The notes: a model not told the origin generated them from the sequence alone. A stretch of DNA of 64,000 nt from Phyllobacterium sp. T1293 (GCF_020731415.2 NZ_CP088273.1:3167001-3231000); one strand, 5' to 3'. Counted from the stretch's first letter, positions 49,076 through 58,972 are shown. Made by a program: numbers and translations.

Positions 49076-49759
49076 TCAAGGAATGAGTTTGTATCCCCCG
49101 CTTTCCGTAACAAGTATGCTCGAATTCGACGGATCGTGCTCGATTTTTTGGCGCAACCGGTAAACATGCGTTTCCAGCGTATGTGTCGTAACGCCTGAAT
49201 TGTAGCCCCAGACCTCTTCCAGAAGCACGTCGCGTGTGATGACCTTGCCGCCCGCACGGTAGAGATATTTGATGATGGCGACTTCTTTTTCCGTCAGCCT
49301 GATCTTGCCGCCCTTGGCGTCAATCAGCATTTTCTGACCGGGTTTGAAGGTGTAGGGACCGACGACAAAGGTCGCGTCTTCACTCTGTTCGTGCTGGCGC
49401 AGCTGTGCGCGAATGCGGGCAAGCAGCACAGCGAAGCGGAATGGCTTGGTGACATAGTCATTTGCGCCCGATTCGAGGCCAAGAATCGTATCCGAATCAG
49501 TATCATGTCCGGTCAGCATGATGACGGGAGCCTTGAATCCGCCCTTGCGCAGAAGCTTCACCGCTTCACGCCCGTCCATATCAGGCAGGCCGACATCCAT
49601 GATCAGGAGATCAACGACACCATTGCGTGCCGATTGGATGCCCTTGGTTGCATTATCTTCCTGAATGATCTGGAATTCTTCATAGAGGCTCAACTGCTCA
49701 ACCAGGATGGCGCGAAGATCAGTATCATCATCGACGATAAGAATGGTGCGTGCTGTCAT
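49076..49759 (-). CDS. otpR: OmpR-family response regulator, CenR/OtpR-like
   Basis: A 227-residue response regulator. The receiver domain has D10/D11 acidic pocket residues, phosphoacceptor D55 (LLIMDVGLPD) and the conserved Lys in YVTKPF; the C-terminal winged helix reads RLTEKEVAIIKYLYRAGG and THTLETHVYRLRQKIE. The sequence and the neighbouring cyclic-nucleotide-binding gene match Brucella OtpR (also called CenR), an envelope and stress regulator. The symbol rests on memory of that locus. No histidine kinase is adjacent. Confidence 0.82.
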   Translation of the reverse strand: MTARTILIVDDDTDLRAILVEQLSLYEEFQIIQEDNATKGIQSARNGVVDLLIMDVGLPDMDGREAVKLLRKGGFKAPVIMLTGHDTDSDTILGLESGANDYVTKPFRFAVLLARIRAQLRQHEQSEDATFVVGPYTFKPGQKMLIDAKGGKIRLTEKEVAIIKYLYRAGGKVITRDVLLEEVWGYNSGVTTHTLETHVYRLRQKIEHDPSNSSILVTESGGYKLIP

Positions 49760-49889
49760 ATGGTTTCCCGCCCAGTGGAAAGAAGTGATTGGAATTTAAG
49801 TCGAATTGTTCCGGAAAGAAAGGGTACTGGCTTGATATTGCTTATGCGGCGCATCAGTCTGACACAAAAATGCTTTTTATGAGGCAAGC

Positions 49890-50423
49890 GTGAGTCGCAT
49901 GACGTTGAAAATGATTGATGTTCGCCGAAAACCCGGCCACCGCAGCCGCGGGCAGCTGATTGCTGGCCAAATGGTGCTGCACTGTGCTTTGGGCAAAGGT
50001 GGCATCTCGGCATTCAAGCGGGAAGGGGACGGGGCGACGCCTTTGGCACGCATGCGTTTGCTTTATGGTTTCAAGCGACCGGACAAGCGGGTGATTGCAC
50101 CAACAAGCCTTAACCTGCGTGCGCTGCGCCGGAATGACGGCTGGTGTGAGGTGGGTGATGACCGCAATTATAACCGCAAGGTGCGTATCCCCTACGGTGC
50201 CAGCCACGAAACCATGTGGCGCAAAGATAATCTTTATGATGTCTGCATTGTCATGGACTGGAATATCAGGCCAAGGCGGCGTTCCGGCGGTAGCGCCATC
50301 TTCTTTCATCTGGCACGGCCCGGCTATACCCACACGGAAGGTTGTATCGCCCTGAACCGACGTGACATGGACCGGTTGCTCCCCTTTCTGTCGGCAGAAA
50401 CGGTCATACGGGTCTTGCGTTAA
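49890..50423 (+). CDS. L,D-transpeptidase family protein (YkuD domain)
   Basis: A 177-residue YkuD-type protein. The active-site motif is present: H140 and C152 in FFHLARPGYTHTEGC, with the usual TEGCIAL. There is no signal peptide or membrane segment in the first 30 residues, which is unusual for a peptidoglycan cross-linking enzyme. The start is GTG 49890; ATG 49899 is an alternative. Divergent from the otpR-like gene with 130 bases between. Confidence 0.85.
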   Translation: MSRMTLKMIDVRRKPGHRSRGQLIAGQMVLHCALGKGGISAFKREGDGATPLARMRLLYGFKRPDKRVIAPTSLNLRALRRNDGWCEVGDDRNYNRKVRIPYGASHETMWRKDNLYDVCIVMDWNIRPRRRSGGSAIFFHLARPGYTHTEGCIALNRRDMDRLLPFLSAETVIRVLR

Positions 50424-50432
50424 GCGGTAGGG

Positions 50433-51149
50433 CTAGCTTCGAAACCGCCAGACTGTTGTGCGCTTCACTTCCGAATCTTCGAGAATTCGCGTCACGGGTA
50501 CCGAGCATACGGCCAGTTCTTCCGTTAAATTTTTCGGGAAGTATGAGCGTCCGGGATCGCCTACGACAACATTTGCACCGCGTGCTGCTAGCGCCGTAAA
50601 CCACGGGATCAGGCGGTCTGCCAGCGGCTTTTCATAAAAGACATCACCTGCCAGAATCACATCCCAACCATGATCCGTATCGATCAAATCATGAATGAGC
50701 GTCTCCACCGCAACATTGTTGGCCTTGGCATTGAGGTTGATGGCTGGGCGGGTAAAGGGGTCGATATCACAGGACGTAACGCGTGCCGCACCTGCAATAG
50801 CTGCGGCTATGCCGACAAGACCTGAGCCGGAGGCAAAATCCAGAACAGTTCTGTGCTTCACTACATCAGGATGATCAAGCACATAGCGCGCAATGCCCTG
50901 ACCACCAGCCCATGCAAAGGCCCAGAAGGGCGGCGGCAGACCTATGGTTGCCAGTTCCTCTTCCGTCTTGTGCCAGAGATCGTGGGCTTCATCGGCGAGA
51001 TGAAGCTTTATTTCTGGCACATGCGGCGGCGACTGCAGCATGGTATTGGCAAGGACAAAGCGGCGGTAGCGTTCACTGTCGGGATCAAGCACCTGCTCAT
51101 CCATGACGGAAGACTCTGGCATGACAGAAGACTCTGGCACGACAGGCAA
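50433..51149 (-). CDS. Class I SAM-dependent methyltransferase (start uncertain)
   Basis: A methyltransferase of about 220-238 residues, similar to the ETFB-lysine/PrmA-like group: WAFAWAGGQGIARYVLDHP precedes motif I, VLDFASGSGLVGIAAA, and the acidic motif ARVTSCDIDP. The 5' end contains an 18-bp tandem repeat that offers starts at 51104 and 51122 (ATG), 51140 (GTG) and 51149 (TTG); none has a clear Shine-Dalgarno. Last gene of tsaD-gpsA-yciI-EVE-methyltransferase; it abuts the EVE gene stop. Confidence 0.8.
   Translation of the reverse strand: MPVVPESSVMPESSVMDEQVLDPDSERYRRFVLANTMLQSPPHVPEIKLHLADEAHDLWHKTEEELATIGLPPPFWAFAWAGGQGIARYVLDHPDVVKHRTVLDFASGSGLVGIAAAIAGAARVTSCDIDPFTRPAINLNAKANNVAVETLIHDLIDTDHGWDVILAGDVFYEKPLADRLIPWFTALAARGANVVVGDPGRSYFPKNLTEELAVCSVPVTRILEDSEVKRTTVWRFRS
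51102..51144. repeat. 18-bp tandem repeat at the methyltransferase 5' end
   Basis: CATGACGGAAGACTCTGG (51102-51119) and CATGACAGAAGACTCTGG (51120-51137) differ by one base and are followed by a partial third unit (CACGACAG). On the gene strand this encodes a repeated PESSVM and yields extra ATG codons. Confidence 0.85.
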
Positions 51150-51578
51150 TCATTGGGGGGCGGGAACAAGCCCGGCCATGCGGCAAACTTCCTCCCACTC
51201 ATCCGGCATGACCGGCTGCACGGAAAGGCGCATGGATGTCACCAAGGCCATTTTTTCCAGCTTCGGGTTTGCCTTGACGTCCTTGAGTGTTACCGGCTTT
51301 GGAATGTCCATGACCGCACGGATGTCGACGCATTCCCAGCGGGGATCATCGGTGGTCGAATCATGATGCACCAATGCACAGACCTCGACAATGCCAACAA
51401 CCTCAAGACCTTCATTGGAATGGTAGAAGAAGCCCTTATCGCCAAGCTGCATGGCCCGCATATTGTTGCGGGCGAGATAGTTGCGCACGCCGGTCCATTC
51501 GGTGCCCTTTTTGCCCGCTTCTTTCTGCTTATCCCAGGACCATGCGTCGGGTTCAGATTTGAAAAGCCAGAATGCCAT
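51150..51578 (-). CDS. EVE domain protein
   Basis: A 142-residue EVE-domain protein, beginning MAFWLFKSEPDAWSWDKQ and including the GVRNYLARNNMRAMQLGDKGFFYHS core. EVE domains, related to PUA, read modified bases in RNA or DNA; the target here is unknown. Nine bases downstream of yciI in the same direction. Confidence 0.88.
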   Translation of the reverse strand: MAFWLFKSEPDAWSWDKQKEAGKKGTEWTGVRNYLARNNMRAMQLGDKGFFYHSNEGLEVVGIVEVCALVHHDSTTDDPRWECVDIRAVMDIPKPVTLKDVKANPKLEKMALVTSMRLSVQPVMPDEWEEVCRMAGLVPAPQ

Positions 51579-51586
51579 GTTTGATC

Positions 51587-51877
51587 CTATTTATTATCCG
51601 GATTCTTGATTGCCCAGTTCCACGGGCGGATGTCGACTGATGCGAACAGGCCTGCTTTGGCATAGGGATCGCCCGCAGCAATGTCCGTTGCACCGGCAAG
51701 ATCAGCCGCTTCAATGACGACAAGGCTGCCATTTGGCTTGGAATCGTCACCGAGGAAAGGTCCGGCGAATTTCAGGCGATCACCAAGGCCGTTCAGATAA
51801 TCGAGATGCGCGGCGCGGGTGTCGAGACGTACCTGCAGATGATCGGGCTTATCGTTGCAAAGTAGAGCATAGAGCAT
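51587..51877 (-). CDS. YciI family protein
   Basis: A 96-residue dimeric alpha-beta barrel protein. MLYALLCNDKPDHLQVRLDTRAAHLDYL contains the His-Asp pair typical of YciI, and GDPYAKAGLFASVDIRPW closes it. Biochemical role not established. It lies between gpsA and the EVE gene. Confidence 0.86.
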   Translation of the reverse strand: MLYALLCNDKPDHLQVRLDTRAAHLDYLNGLGDRLKFAGPFLGDDSKPNGSLVVIEAADLAGATDIAAGDPYAKAGLFASVDIRPWNWAIKNPDNK

Positions 51878-51907
51878 GCGGTTTCTCCGGTGCGGACAAT
51901 CAGATTT

Positions 51908-52894
51908 CTAATCTTCGTTTTTCAGCGGCCGTGCAAGAAGGGCCTCAACAGCTTCATCGATGGTAATGCTGCGATCCAGAATCCGGACAACGGTTTCGAT
52001 GATGGGTGCTTCGATATTATGTCTGGCAGCTAGTTCCGCAGCAATCACGGCTGTTGCCACGCCTTCCGCCAGCGGCCTGCCGGTCAGATCTTCGCCCCGG
52101 CCGAGTGCAATACCATAGGAATAGTTGCGCGATTGCGCGGTTGAGCAGGAAAGAAGCAGATCGCCGAGACCGGAAAGACCCATGATCGTTTCCGGACGGG
52201 CGCCAAGCGCCTGTCCGATACGGCGCAGTTCGACGAAACCGCGCGTGACGAGAGCGGCCTGCGCACTGGCGCCAAAACCCCTGCCGATAGCGGCACCGGC
52301 GGCAATGGCGAGCACGTTTTTCAGTGAACCGCCAATTTCAACACCGACAAGATCATCCGTCGAGTAGCAGCGAAATGTCGGGCCTGAAAGTGCAAGTGCG
52401 ATACGATCAGCCACAGTCTGGCTTTCGGCGGCAACCGTAACGGCAGTTGGCAGGCCGCGGGCCACGTCGCTGGCAAAACTTGGACCTGACAGGGCCGCCA
52501 ATACCTGATCCGGGATGACCTTCCTGACCAGACTGGACATGAGAAGCCCGCTTTTGCGATCAATACCTTTGGCGCAGATGATCAGCGGCACAGAAGCGGG
52601 GATCAATGGTTTCAATTCTTCGAGAGCGCCCGCCATCGCTTGCGCCGGAATGACACAGAGGATGAAATCGCAGTCGACAAGCACGTCGCTTGCCTGCGTG
52701 CTGGCGATCAAGGATGGTGAGAGATCAATGCCGGGCAAATAGGCTTCATTGCGGTGATGGGTGTTGATGGATGCGACGATTGCAGGGTCGCGGGCATAGA
52801 GGCGTACATGATGGCCATTTTGTGCCGCCATGGAGCCGAGTGCTGTACCCCACGCGCCGCCGCCAAGCACAGCGATATTGTGCAGGGAATTCAT
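51908..52894 (-). CDS. gpsA: Glycerol-3-phosphate dehydrogenase [NAD(P)+]
   Basis: A 328-residue enzyme that makes sn-glycerol 3-phosphate for phospholipids. [21 protein letters not shown] is the nucleotide loop, [11 protein letters not shown] holds the catalytic lysine region, and [21 protein letters not shown] is the second hallmark. Its start overlaps the tsaD stop by four bases. Confidence 0.95.
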   Translation of the reverse strand: MNSLHNIAVLGGGAWGTALGSMAAQNGHHVRLYARDPAIVASINTHHRNEAYLPGIDLSPSLIASTQASDVLVDCDFILCVIPAQAMAGALEELKPLIPASVPLIICAKGIDRKSGLLMSSLVRKVIPDQVLAALSGPSFASDVARGLPTAVTVAAESQTVADRIALALSGPTFRCYSTDDLVGVEIGGSLKNVLAIAAGAAIGRGFGASAQAALVTRGFVELRRIGQALGARPETIMGLSGLGDLLLSCSTAQSRNYSYGIALGRGEDLTGRPLAEGVATAVIAAELAARHNIEAPIIETVVRILDRSITIDEAVEALLARPLKNED

Positions 52895-53970
52895 GCCTTG
52901 GCTCCACGGCGTCCGGCACCGATGAGGGATGCGGATTGCATGTCCAGTGGCCAGCGCGAGCGCGGCGCGATATCGAGCGAATCAGCAGTCATCTGATCCG
53001 CCCGTTCCGCACCGGCCCAGGCGATCATTGCCGCATTGTCGGTGCAAAGGGTCATTGGCGGAGCGATGAAGCGGAACCCATTGCCTGTGCATAGATTTTG
53101 CAGGCAGGCGCGCAATACCTTGTTGGCAGCAACGCCGCCCGCAACGACCAGTGCCGGTTCCTTGACGTCGGGGAAAGTCGCACGAAACCGTGCCAGCGAG
53201 CGGGATACGCGGTCGTTCAGTGTATCAGCGACGGCGTCCTGAAACGCAGCGCAGATATCGTTGACATCCGCTTGTGATAGCGGCTCAAGCGTCGTTGCCA
53301 ACTGACGCACGGCTGTCTTGAGGCCGGAAAACGAGAAATCCAGTCTCTCTTCACCCTTGAGCGGCCTTGGCAGTGAGAAGCGGCTGGAATCGCCAAGAAG
53401 CGCAGCTTTTTCAACCTCGGGTCCGCCGGGGTAAGGAAGGCCAAGCAGCTTTGCGGTCTTGTCAAAGGCTTCGCCCAGAGCGTCATCAATGGTCGTACCG
53501 AGCCGCTCATAGTCACCAAGACCTTTGACCAGAACCATTTGGGTATGGCCACCGGAAACCAGCAAAAGCAGATAGGGAAAATCGATCTGGTCGGTCAAAC
53601 GCGGTGTCAGTGCGTGGCCTTCGAGATGATTAATGGCGTAAAAGGGTTTTTGCGCGGCCATGGCAATGGCCTTGCCGGTCATCAGGCCGACGATCAATCC
53701 GCCAATCAGGCCGGGGCCAGCGGTTGCTGCTACCGCATCCACATCGTCAAGTGTTATCTCGGCTTCGTGCAGGGCTTGTCCAATCAGGCGGTCAAGCACT
53801 TCGACATGGGCGCGTGCGGCAATTTCCGGCACCACGCCGCCATAGGGCGCATGGTCGTCAATCTGGCTCAGAACCACATTGGAGAGAATGCGGCCATGAC
53901 CATCGCTGTTGCGTTCGACAACCGCAGCAGCCGTCTCGTCACAGCTCGTTTCTATACCCAAAACACGCAT
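52891..53970 (-). CDS. tsaD: tRNA t6A37 threonylcarbamoyltransferase TsaD
   Basis: A 359-residue ASKHA-fold enzyme that transfers threonylcarbamoyl to A37 of ANN-decoding tRNAs, the substrate later modified by MtaB (2213-3496). Metal histidines are H115 and H119 (HLEGH), and [13 protein letters not shown] follows. ATG 53970 ([10 protein letters not shown]) is the family start; upstream in-frame ATGs add an Arg-rich non-conserved stretch. First gene of the five-gene leftward run; divergent from hemC. Confidence 0.95.
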   Translation of the reverse strand: MRVLGIETSCDETAAAVVERNSDGHGRILSNVVLSQIDDHAPYGGVVPEIAARAHVEVLDRLIGQALHEAEITLDDVDAVAATAGPGLIGGLIVGLMTGKAIAMAAQKPFYAINHLEGHALTPRLTDQIDFPYLLLLVSGGHTQMVLVKGLGDYERLGTTIDDALGEAFDKTAKLLGLPYPGGPEVEKAALLGDSSRFSLPRPLKGEERLDFSFSGLKTAVRQLATTLEPLSQADVNDICAAFQDAVADTLNDRVSRSLARFRATFPDVKEPALVVAGGVAANKVLRACLQNLCTGNGFRFIAPPMTLCTDNAAMIAWAGAERADQMTADSLDIAPRSRWPLDMQSASLIGAGRRGAKA

Positions 53971-54066
53971 TGATGACCCTGACATCCTTCGCCGCATTGC
54001 CCGTAGCACAAAAGCCCGTTAGTTAGGGCCCGATAATTCAAACTCGCGTAACACGGACTGCGACTA

Positions 54067-54996
54067 ATGCAAACAAAAACGCTCAAGATCGGTACACGTG
54101 GGAGTGCATTGGCGCTCGTACAAGCCCGTCAGACGCGTGATCGGCTGGTTAAAGCCCACGGTATGCGCGAAGAGGACATTGAAATCGTCGTGATTTCGAC
54201 CAGTGGCGACAGGATTCAGGATCGCCCGCTATCGGAAGTCGGTGGCAAGGGACTGTTCACCCTTGAGATCGAGGAACAACTGACCGATGGCCGCATTGAT
54301 CTGGCCGTGCATTCCTCCAAGGATATGGCAACCGTTCTGCCTGAAGGATTGCATCTTTCGGTTTTCCTTGAACGGGAAGATCCGCGTGACGCTTTCATTG
54401 GCCGCAACGTCAAGACATTGATGGAATTGCCTTTGGGCGCCGTCGTTGGTTCGGCATCGCTCCGGCGTCAGGCTTTGATTTTGCGGGCGAGGCCGGATCT
54501 GAAAGTCATAAACTTTCGTGGCAATGTCGATACGCGTTTGCGCAAGCTCGCTGATGGCGAAGTCGACGCAACCTTCCTCGCCTATGCGGGACTACGGCGT
54601 CTTGATCTTGGCGATAGAGTGACCGCACTGATGGATGTCACAACGTTTCCGCCTGCGCCGGGTCAGGGGGCCATTGCGCTGGAAACCCGCATTGGCGATA
54701 ATCGGATCGATGCGCTGGTTGCACCGCTCAATCATTTTGAAACATCAACCGCGCTAGCCTGTGAACGTTCGTTCCTTGGAGCGCTTGATGGTTCCTGCCG
54801 CACGCCAATTGCCGGACTTGCGACGGTTTCCGGCGGGCGTCTGAGATTTCACGGTATGATTTTGCTGCCGGATGGGACAGAAGCCCATGAAGTGACAGGC
54901 GAAGGTGATGTGGCTGATGCCATTGCCATCGGACAAGATGCAGCGGCGCGCGTTCGGGCAAAGGCCGGGGCGCATTTCTTTACGGATTGGCTCTGA
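54067..54996 (+). CDS. hemC: Hydroxymethylbilane synthase (porphobilinogen deaminase)
   Basis: A 309-residue enzyme that joins four porphobilinogens. The dipyrromethane cofactor cysteine is C244 in [10 protein letters not shown], and the catalytic Asp is D86 in [18 protein letters not shown] is canonical. The stop shares a base with the hemD start (TGATG). Divergent from tsaD. Confidence 0.96.
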   Translation: MQTKTLKIGTRGSALALVQARQTRDRLVKAHGMREEDIEIVVISTSGDRIQDRPLSEVGGKGLFTLEIEEQLTDGRIDLAVHSSKDMATVLPEGLHLSVFLEREDPRDAFIGRNVKTLMELPLGAVVGSASLRRQALILRARPDLKVINFRGNVDTRLRKLADGEVDATFLAYAGLRRLDLGDRVTALMDVTTFPPAPGQGAIALETRIGDNRIDALVAPLNHFETSTALACERSFLGALDGSCRTPIAGLATVSGGRLRFHGMILLPDGTEAHEVTGEGDVADAIAIGQDAAARVRAKAGAHFFTDWL

Positions 54997-55721
54997 TGGA
55001 AAAGACGGTTTTGGTCACACGGCCCTTGCCAGCTGCGACCAGAACCGCTGACCGGCTGCGTGCCTTAGGCTATTTGCCCATCATTCTGCCGCTGACTGAA
55101 ATTGTACCACTGAATCCGGCAGCGCCTGACGGCGCGTTTGACGCTGTTGTCGCAACGAGTGCCAATGCGTTGCGTCATGCCAGTGGTGAATTGCTCGCTC
55201 CACTTTTGCAACTGCCCTGTTTTACCGTTGGGGACGCAACCGCTGATGCCGCCCGAGCGCGCGGGTTTGAGACCGTTACAACAGGGGATGGGGATGGAGA
55301 AGCACTGGCAGATACGATTGTTGAAGAACTGCGCTCGGCGGGTTCCCTGCTTTATCTGACAGGCCGCGTGCGGTCTCCGGGATTTGAACGGGCGGTGACG
55401 CTTGCGGGTTTTCATTGTGCGCCTTTGGCGATCTACGATACGATTTCAGTCAGTTATACAACTGACTTTTGGATGAAATCGCTTGGTTCAAGAAGTATTG
55501 ATTACTGCCTGCTCTATTCGCGGATGGGTTCTGCGGTTCTGTCCGTTTCGATTGAGGCGGCAGGATTGGGGCATGTATTTGATAAAACAGTATTTTTATG
55601 CCTGTCAGAGCGCATTGCCGAGAGCATCTCCGGGTTAAAAGAACCTGACACCAGGGTGGCGGGCAGGCCCGACGAAGATGCATTGTTCGACCTTCTGGCG
55701 CGCGTGCAGGACGACCAGTGA
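54996..55721 (+). CDS. hemD: Uroporphyrinogen-III synthase
   Basis: A 241-residue HemD that closes hydroxymethylbilane to uroporphyrinogen III. The family is poorly conserved; LVTRPLPAATRTADRLRALG, FDAVVATSANALRHA and the flexible two-domain pattern agree. Coupled to hemC by a one-base overlap. Followed after 91 bases by the Mic60-like gene. Confidence 0.9.
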   Translation: MEKTVLVTRPLPAATRTADRLRALGYLPIILPLTEIVPLNPAAPDGAFDAVVATSANALRHASGELLAPLLQLPCFTVGDATADAARARGFETVTTGDGDGEALADTIVEELRSAGSLLYLTGRVRSPGFERAVTLAGFHCAPLAIYDTISVSYTTDFWMKSLGSRSIDYCLLYSRMGSAVLSVSIEAAGLGHVFDKTVFLCLSERIAESISGLKEPDTRVAGRPDEDALFDLLARVQDDQ

Positions 55722-55754
55722 ATGGCATTCGTCGCTTAGCGACATTTGCGAAGT

Positions 55755-55779
55755 GGAACTTCCCTGCTAGCTTGGTGTT
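55755..55779 (+). promoter_or_regulatory. Possible EcfG-type promoter upstream of the Mic60-like gene
   Basis: GGAAC (55755-55759), 16 bases, then TGTT (55776-55779) approaches the EcfG general-stress pattern GGAAC-N16/17-CGTT. One mismatch in the -10, so low confidence. Confidence 0.25.
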
Positions 55780-55812
55780 TCAGTCAACCCAATTGTTCTG
55801 AAGAGAGTATCC

Positions 55813-57138
55813 ATGGCCAAATCATCCGTTCCCCGTCATTCCAAGTCAGCCCGGAAGCCTGTGACGATTGAACTGGAGCCATCGGATGTTGTGAAGAACC
55901 ACCCCGCTGGGGGAAACGTGCCGCAACCGGAGCCTGTCGGGTTTGACCCGAATACCAGTGTGAAAGCGCGGGAATCAAAGAATGAGCCAGTCAAAGCAGC
56001 TGCTGTGAGCAGCGAAGACAAGCCCAAAATTGAGACTGCGTCACAGCAGACGTCGTCGTTTGGCAGGTCGCCATCTGCCGAACAACCGAAACCAGCCGCA
56101 TCCGTACCTGTGCCGCCGAAGGCCGGCGATCCGCTCGGGCGTCTGACATCAGGCCTTATCGGCGGTGTGGTTGCTTTGCTTGGTGCGGCGGCTTTGCAAT
56201 GGGCTGGCGTATTGCCATCACCCAAATCGGATCTTTCGGCAGTCGAACAACAGATTGCTGAATTGCGCAACGCTGCTCCCACCAAGGCTACGCTTGATGA
56301 CGGCTCGCAGGTTGCGCTGAATGGTGCCGTGGAGAATGCCAAACAGGCTTTGGGTCAGGTCTCCGGTCTGGCTGATGAGTTGAAGGCTCTGAAGCAAAGT
56401 GTGGCTGAAACGGCGAATGCGGCAGGCACGGGCACAACAGTTGATACAAGTGCTATCGACGCACGTATCGCGACACTGGAATCGCAGCTAATGGCCAGTC
56501 AACAGAAAGTGGAGCAGGCCGCAGGCGCGCTCGCCGGTGAAGCGCAGACCTCTGCCGCCTTGCAGACGCGCCTTGCCGCTCTGGAAACCAAAATTCAGGA
56601 CAATTCCGGCCAGAACAATATGGCGCTGGCTATTGCTGCTACCGGATTGAAATCCGCCATTGACCGCGGAGGGCCTTTTGCAGCGGAGCTTGATACCTAT
56701 CTTGCCGTTGCGCCTGCTTCCGCCGATGTGGAAGGATTAAGGACGGCGGCGTCTGCTGGCGTTCCTACGGTAAGCATGCTGGCGAGCCAATTTGGCGATG
56801 TGGCCACAAAAATTATCGCGACAACACGAACAGTCGACCCCAATGCGGGTATTCTCGATCGTCTGTGGTCGAGTGCGGAAGGACTGGTAGAGTCGCGTCC
56901 GGTGGGCCTCATCGAGGGTGAAGGCGTTGATGCCATTACCGCCCGTATTGAAGCGCACCTTAATGCCGGTGATCTGAATGCCGCCATTGCCGAATGGGAC
57001 AAGCTTCCAGAATCGGCCAAAGCTGTCTCAACGGATTTTGCCAACACCATGCGCGCGCGTCAGAAGGCCGGGGATGTCGTGTCCAAGGCGCTCTCCAATG
57101 CATTGACCGGTATGAAAACACCGGCTGCGGCACAATAA
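55813..57138 (+). CDS. Alphaproteobacterial Mic60/mitofilin-like membrane protein
   Basis: A 441-residue protein. Residues 1-100 are polar and Pro-rich; one membrane helix lies near 110-130 (GLIGGVVALLGAAALQWAGV); a periplasmic coiled-coil stretch follows (about 140-270); the C-terminal 150 residues form a mitofilin-like domain (ATGLKSAIDRGGPFAAELDTYLA; ARIEAHLNAGDLNAAIAEWDKLP). In many alphaproteobacteria a bacterial Mic60 sits in the hem operon, and this locus matches: hemC-hemD-this gene-hemY-like. Bacterial Mic60 has been linked to membrane shaping. Confidence 0.84.
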   Translation: MAKSSVPRHSKSARKPVTIELEPSDVVKNHPAGGNVPQPEPVGFDPNTSVKARESKNEPVKAAAVSSEDKPKIETASQQTSSFGRSPSAEQPKPAASVPVPPKAGDPLGRLTSGLIGGVVALLGAAALQWAGVLPSPKSDLSAVEQQIAELRNAAPTKATLDDGSQVALNGAVENAKQALGQVSGLADELKALKQSVAETANAAGTGTTVDTSAIDARIATLESQLMASQQKVEQAAGALAGEAQTSAALQTRLAALETKIQDNSGQNNMALAIAATGLKSAIDRGGPFAAELDTYLAVAPASADVEGLRTAASAGVPTVSMLASQFGDVATKIIATTRTVDPNAGILDRLWSSAEGLVESRPVGLIEGEGVDAITARIEAHLNAGDLNAAIAEWDKLPESAKAVSTDFANTMRARQKAGDVVSKALSNALTGMKTPAAAQ

Positions 57139-57150
57139 GGAAAGACGATC

Positions 57151-58860
57151 ATGATCAGAGTTCTGTCTTTCCTTCTCGTTGTTCTGGTATTGGGCTTCGG
57201 TTTTGCGTGGCTTGCCGACCGCCCCGGCGATCTCGTTATCACCTTTGCCGGAATGCAGCATAAGGTCAGCCTCATGGTGGCTGCATCAGCCATCGTGGCG
57301 CTGGTGGCCGGTGTCATGCTGATCTGGTGGATCATTAAAAGTGTTATCACCTCTCCCTATGCCCTGCGGCGCCATTTCCGTGCCCGTAAGCGCGACCGTG
57401 GCTATCAATCCCTGTCGACGGGTCTGATTGCTGCGGGTGCAGGGGACGGGCAAACGGCGCGGCGCATGATCAAACAGGCGGAAAAGCTTCTGAATGTTGA
57501 TCAGGAACCACTGATCAAGCTTCTCGATGCACAGGCTGCCATGCTGGAAGGCCGCACCGACGATGCGCGGGCGAAGTTCCAGGCCATGCTGGATGATCCG
57601 GAAACAAAACTTCTGGGTCTGCGCGGACTTTATCTCGAAGCACAGCGGCTTGGTGCGCGCGAGGCATCGAAGCAATATGCGGAGGAGGCGGCGCTTCTGG
57701 CACCCAATGTGGAATGGGCAGCAACAGCGGCGCTTGGCCAGAAGACCGCACATGGTGATTGGGATGGTGCTCTGGAACTGCTGGAAAAGCAGAAATCGAG
57801 CAAGCAGATTGACAAGGATACGGCCAAGCGCGAACGCGCCGTTCTCCTGACGGCCAAGGCTATCGACACATTCGAGAGTGATCCAGTTACCTCGAAGCCG
57901 ATCGCTATCGAGGCCAATAAACTGGCGCCAGATCTGGTGCCGGCAGCGATTGTTGCGGCCAAGGTGCTGTTCCAGCAGGGCGACCTGCGCAAGGGATCAA
58001 AGATTCTGGAACATGTCTGGAAGAAAGAGCCGCAACCGGAAGTGGCGGAAACCTATGTACATGCACGGCTTGGTGATTCTGTCTTTGATCGTCTCAAGCG
58101 CGCGCGTCATCTGGCAACGCTTTATCCGCATCATCCGGAATCAAGCCTTGCCATTGCCCATGCGGCTCTGGCAGCTGGTGAGCTGAAGGAGGCGCGTGAG
58201 GCAGCCGAGGCCGTTCTGCGGACAGCGCCGCGTGAGAGCGCCTATCTGTTGCTGGCAGACATAGAAGAGGCCCAGACGGGTGATCAGGGCCGCGTGCGCC
58301 AATGGCTGTCGCGTGCTGTCAAGGCTCCCCGTGATCCCGCGTGGACTGCTGATGGCTATGTTTCTGAGCGCTGGGCGCCTGCCTCGCCTGTAACGGGCAA
58401 GCTGAATGCTTTCGAGTGGAAAGTTCCCGTCGAACAATTGGGAACGGTGATCGATGCGCGTGAGGATTTTGATAGCGCACTGGCGGCCAGACCTGTTCGG
58501 ACAGCGCCCAAACAGGAGGCGACAGAACCCTTGATCCCGACAAAATCGGTGATTGTGCCTGAGAAGCCGGTTTCACGCGTCATCGAGCCGGATGCGGATA
58601 TTGCCGATGCAGAAATCGTATCGGCTGAACCGATTTTGAAGCCGGAACCCGTGAAGACTGTAGAGGCATCGCCTGTTACCAAGCCGGAAGAACCACAGGC
58701 GCACGAGCGGATTGCATCCGTATTGCCGCCGCTGCCGGAAAAGGCCGCAGTGGCAATGGAGCGCGATGAGGAAAAGCTGGTTATTCCGGTACCCGATGAT
58801 CCCGGCGTGCAGCCAGACGATGAGGACGAGCGGCCAAACAAGAAGTTCCGTCTCTTCTAA
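57151..58860 (+). CDS. HemY N-terminal domain protein with TPR-like repeats
   Basis: A 569-residue protein. Residues 1-70 contain two membrane segments (VLSFLLVVLVLGFGFAWLAD and VAASAIVALVAGVMLIWWII) of the HemY_N domain; the middle is alpha-helical TPR-like repeats (about 90-400); the last 130 residues are acidic and Pro-rich, without clear structure. Twelve bases downstream of the Mic60-like gene. In alphaproteobacteria this pair (Mic60 and 'Orf52'/HemY) is conserved together; it is not the protoporphyrinogen oxidase also named HemY. Confidence 0.86.
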   Translation: MIRVLSFLLVVLVLGFGFAWLADRPGDLVITFAGMQHKVSLMVAASAIVALVAGVMLIWWIIKSVITSPYALRRHFRARKRDRGYQSLSTGLIAAGAGDGQTARRMIKQAEKLLNVDQEPLIKLLDAQAAMLEGRTDDARAKFQAMLDDPETKLLGLRGLYLEAQRLGAREASKQYAEEAALLAPNVEWAATAALGQKTAHGDWDGALELLEKQKSSKQIDKDTAKRERAVLLTAKAIDTFESDPVTSKPIAIEANKLAPDLVPAAIVAAKVLFQQGDLRKGSKILEHVWKKEPQPEVAETYVHARLGDSVFDRLKRARHLATLYPHHPESSLAIAHAALAAGELKEAREAAEAVLRTAPRESAYLLLADIEEAQTGDQGRVRQWLSRAVKAPRDPAWTADGYVSERWAPASPVTGKLNAFEWKVPVEQLGTVIDAREDFDSALAARPVRTAPKQEATEPLIPTKSVIVPEKPVSRVIEPDADIADAEIVSAEPILKPEPVKTVEASPVTKPEEPQAHERIASVLPPLPEKAAVAMERDEEKLVIPVPDDPGVQPDDEDERPNKKFRLF

Positions 58861-58972
58861 CACATTAATTTCAATAGCGGTCTTTGCGGCAAGATGCACA
58901 ATGGCGGGGCCCCGTCAGCCAAGCTATCAGTTGATTCGGGCCATTGGTAACAACGCTGAAAGATCTGTATTT

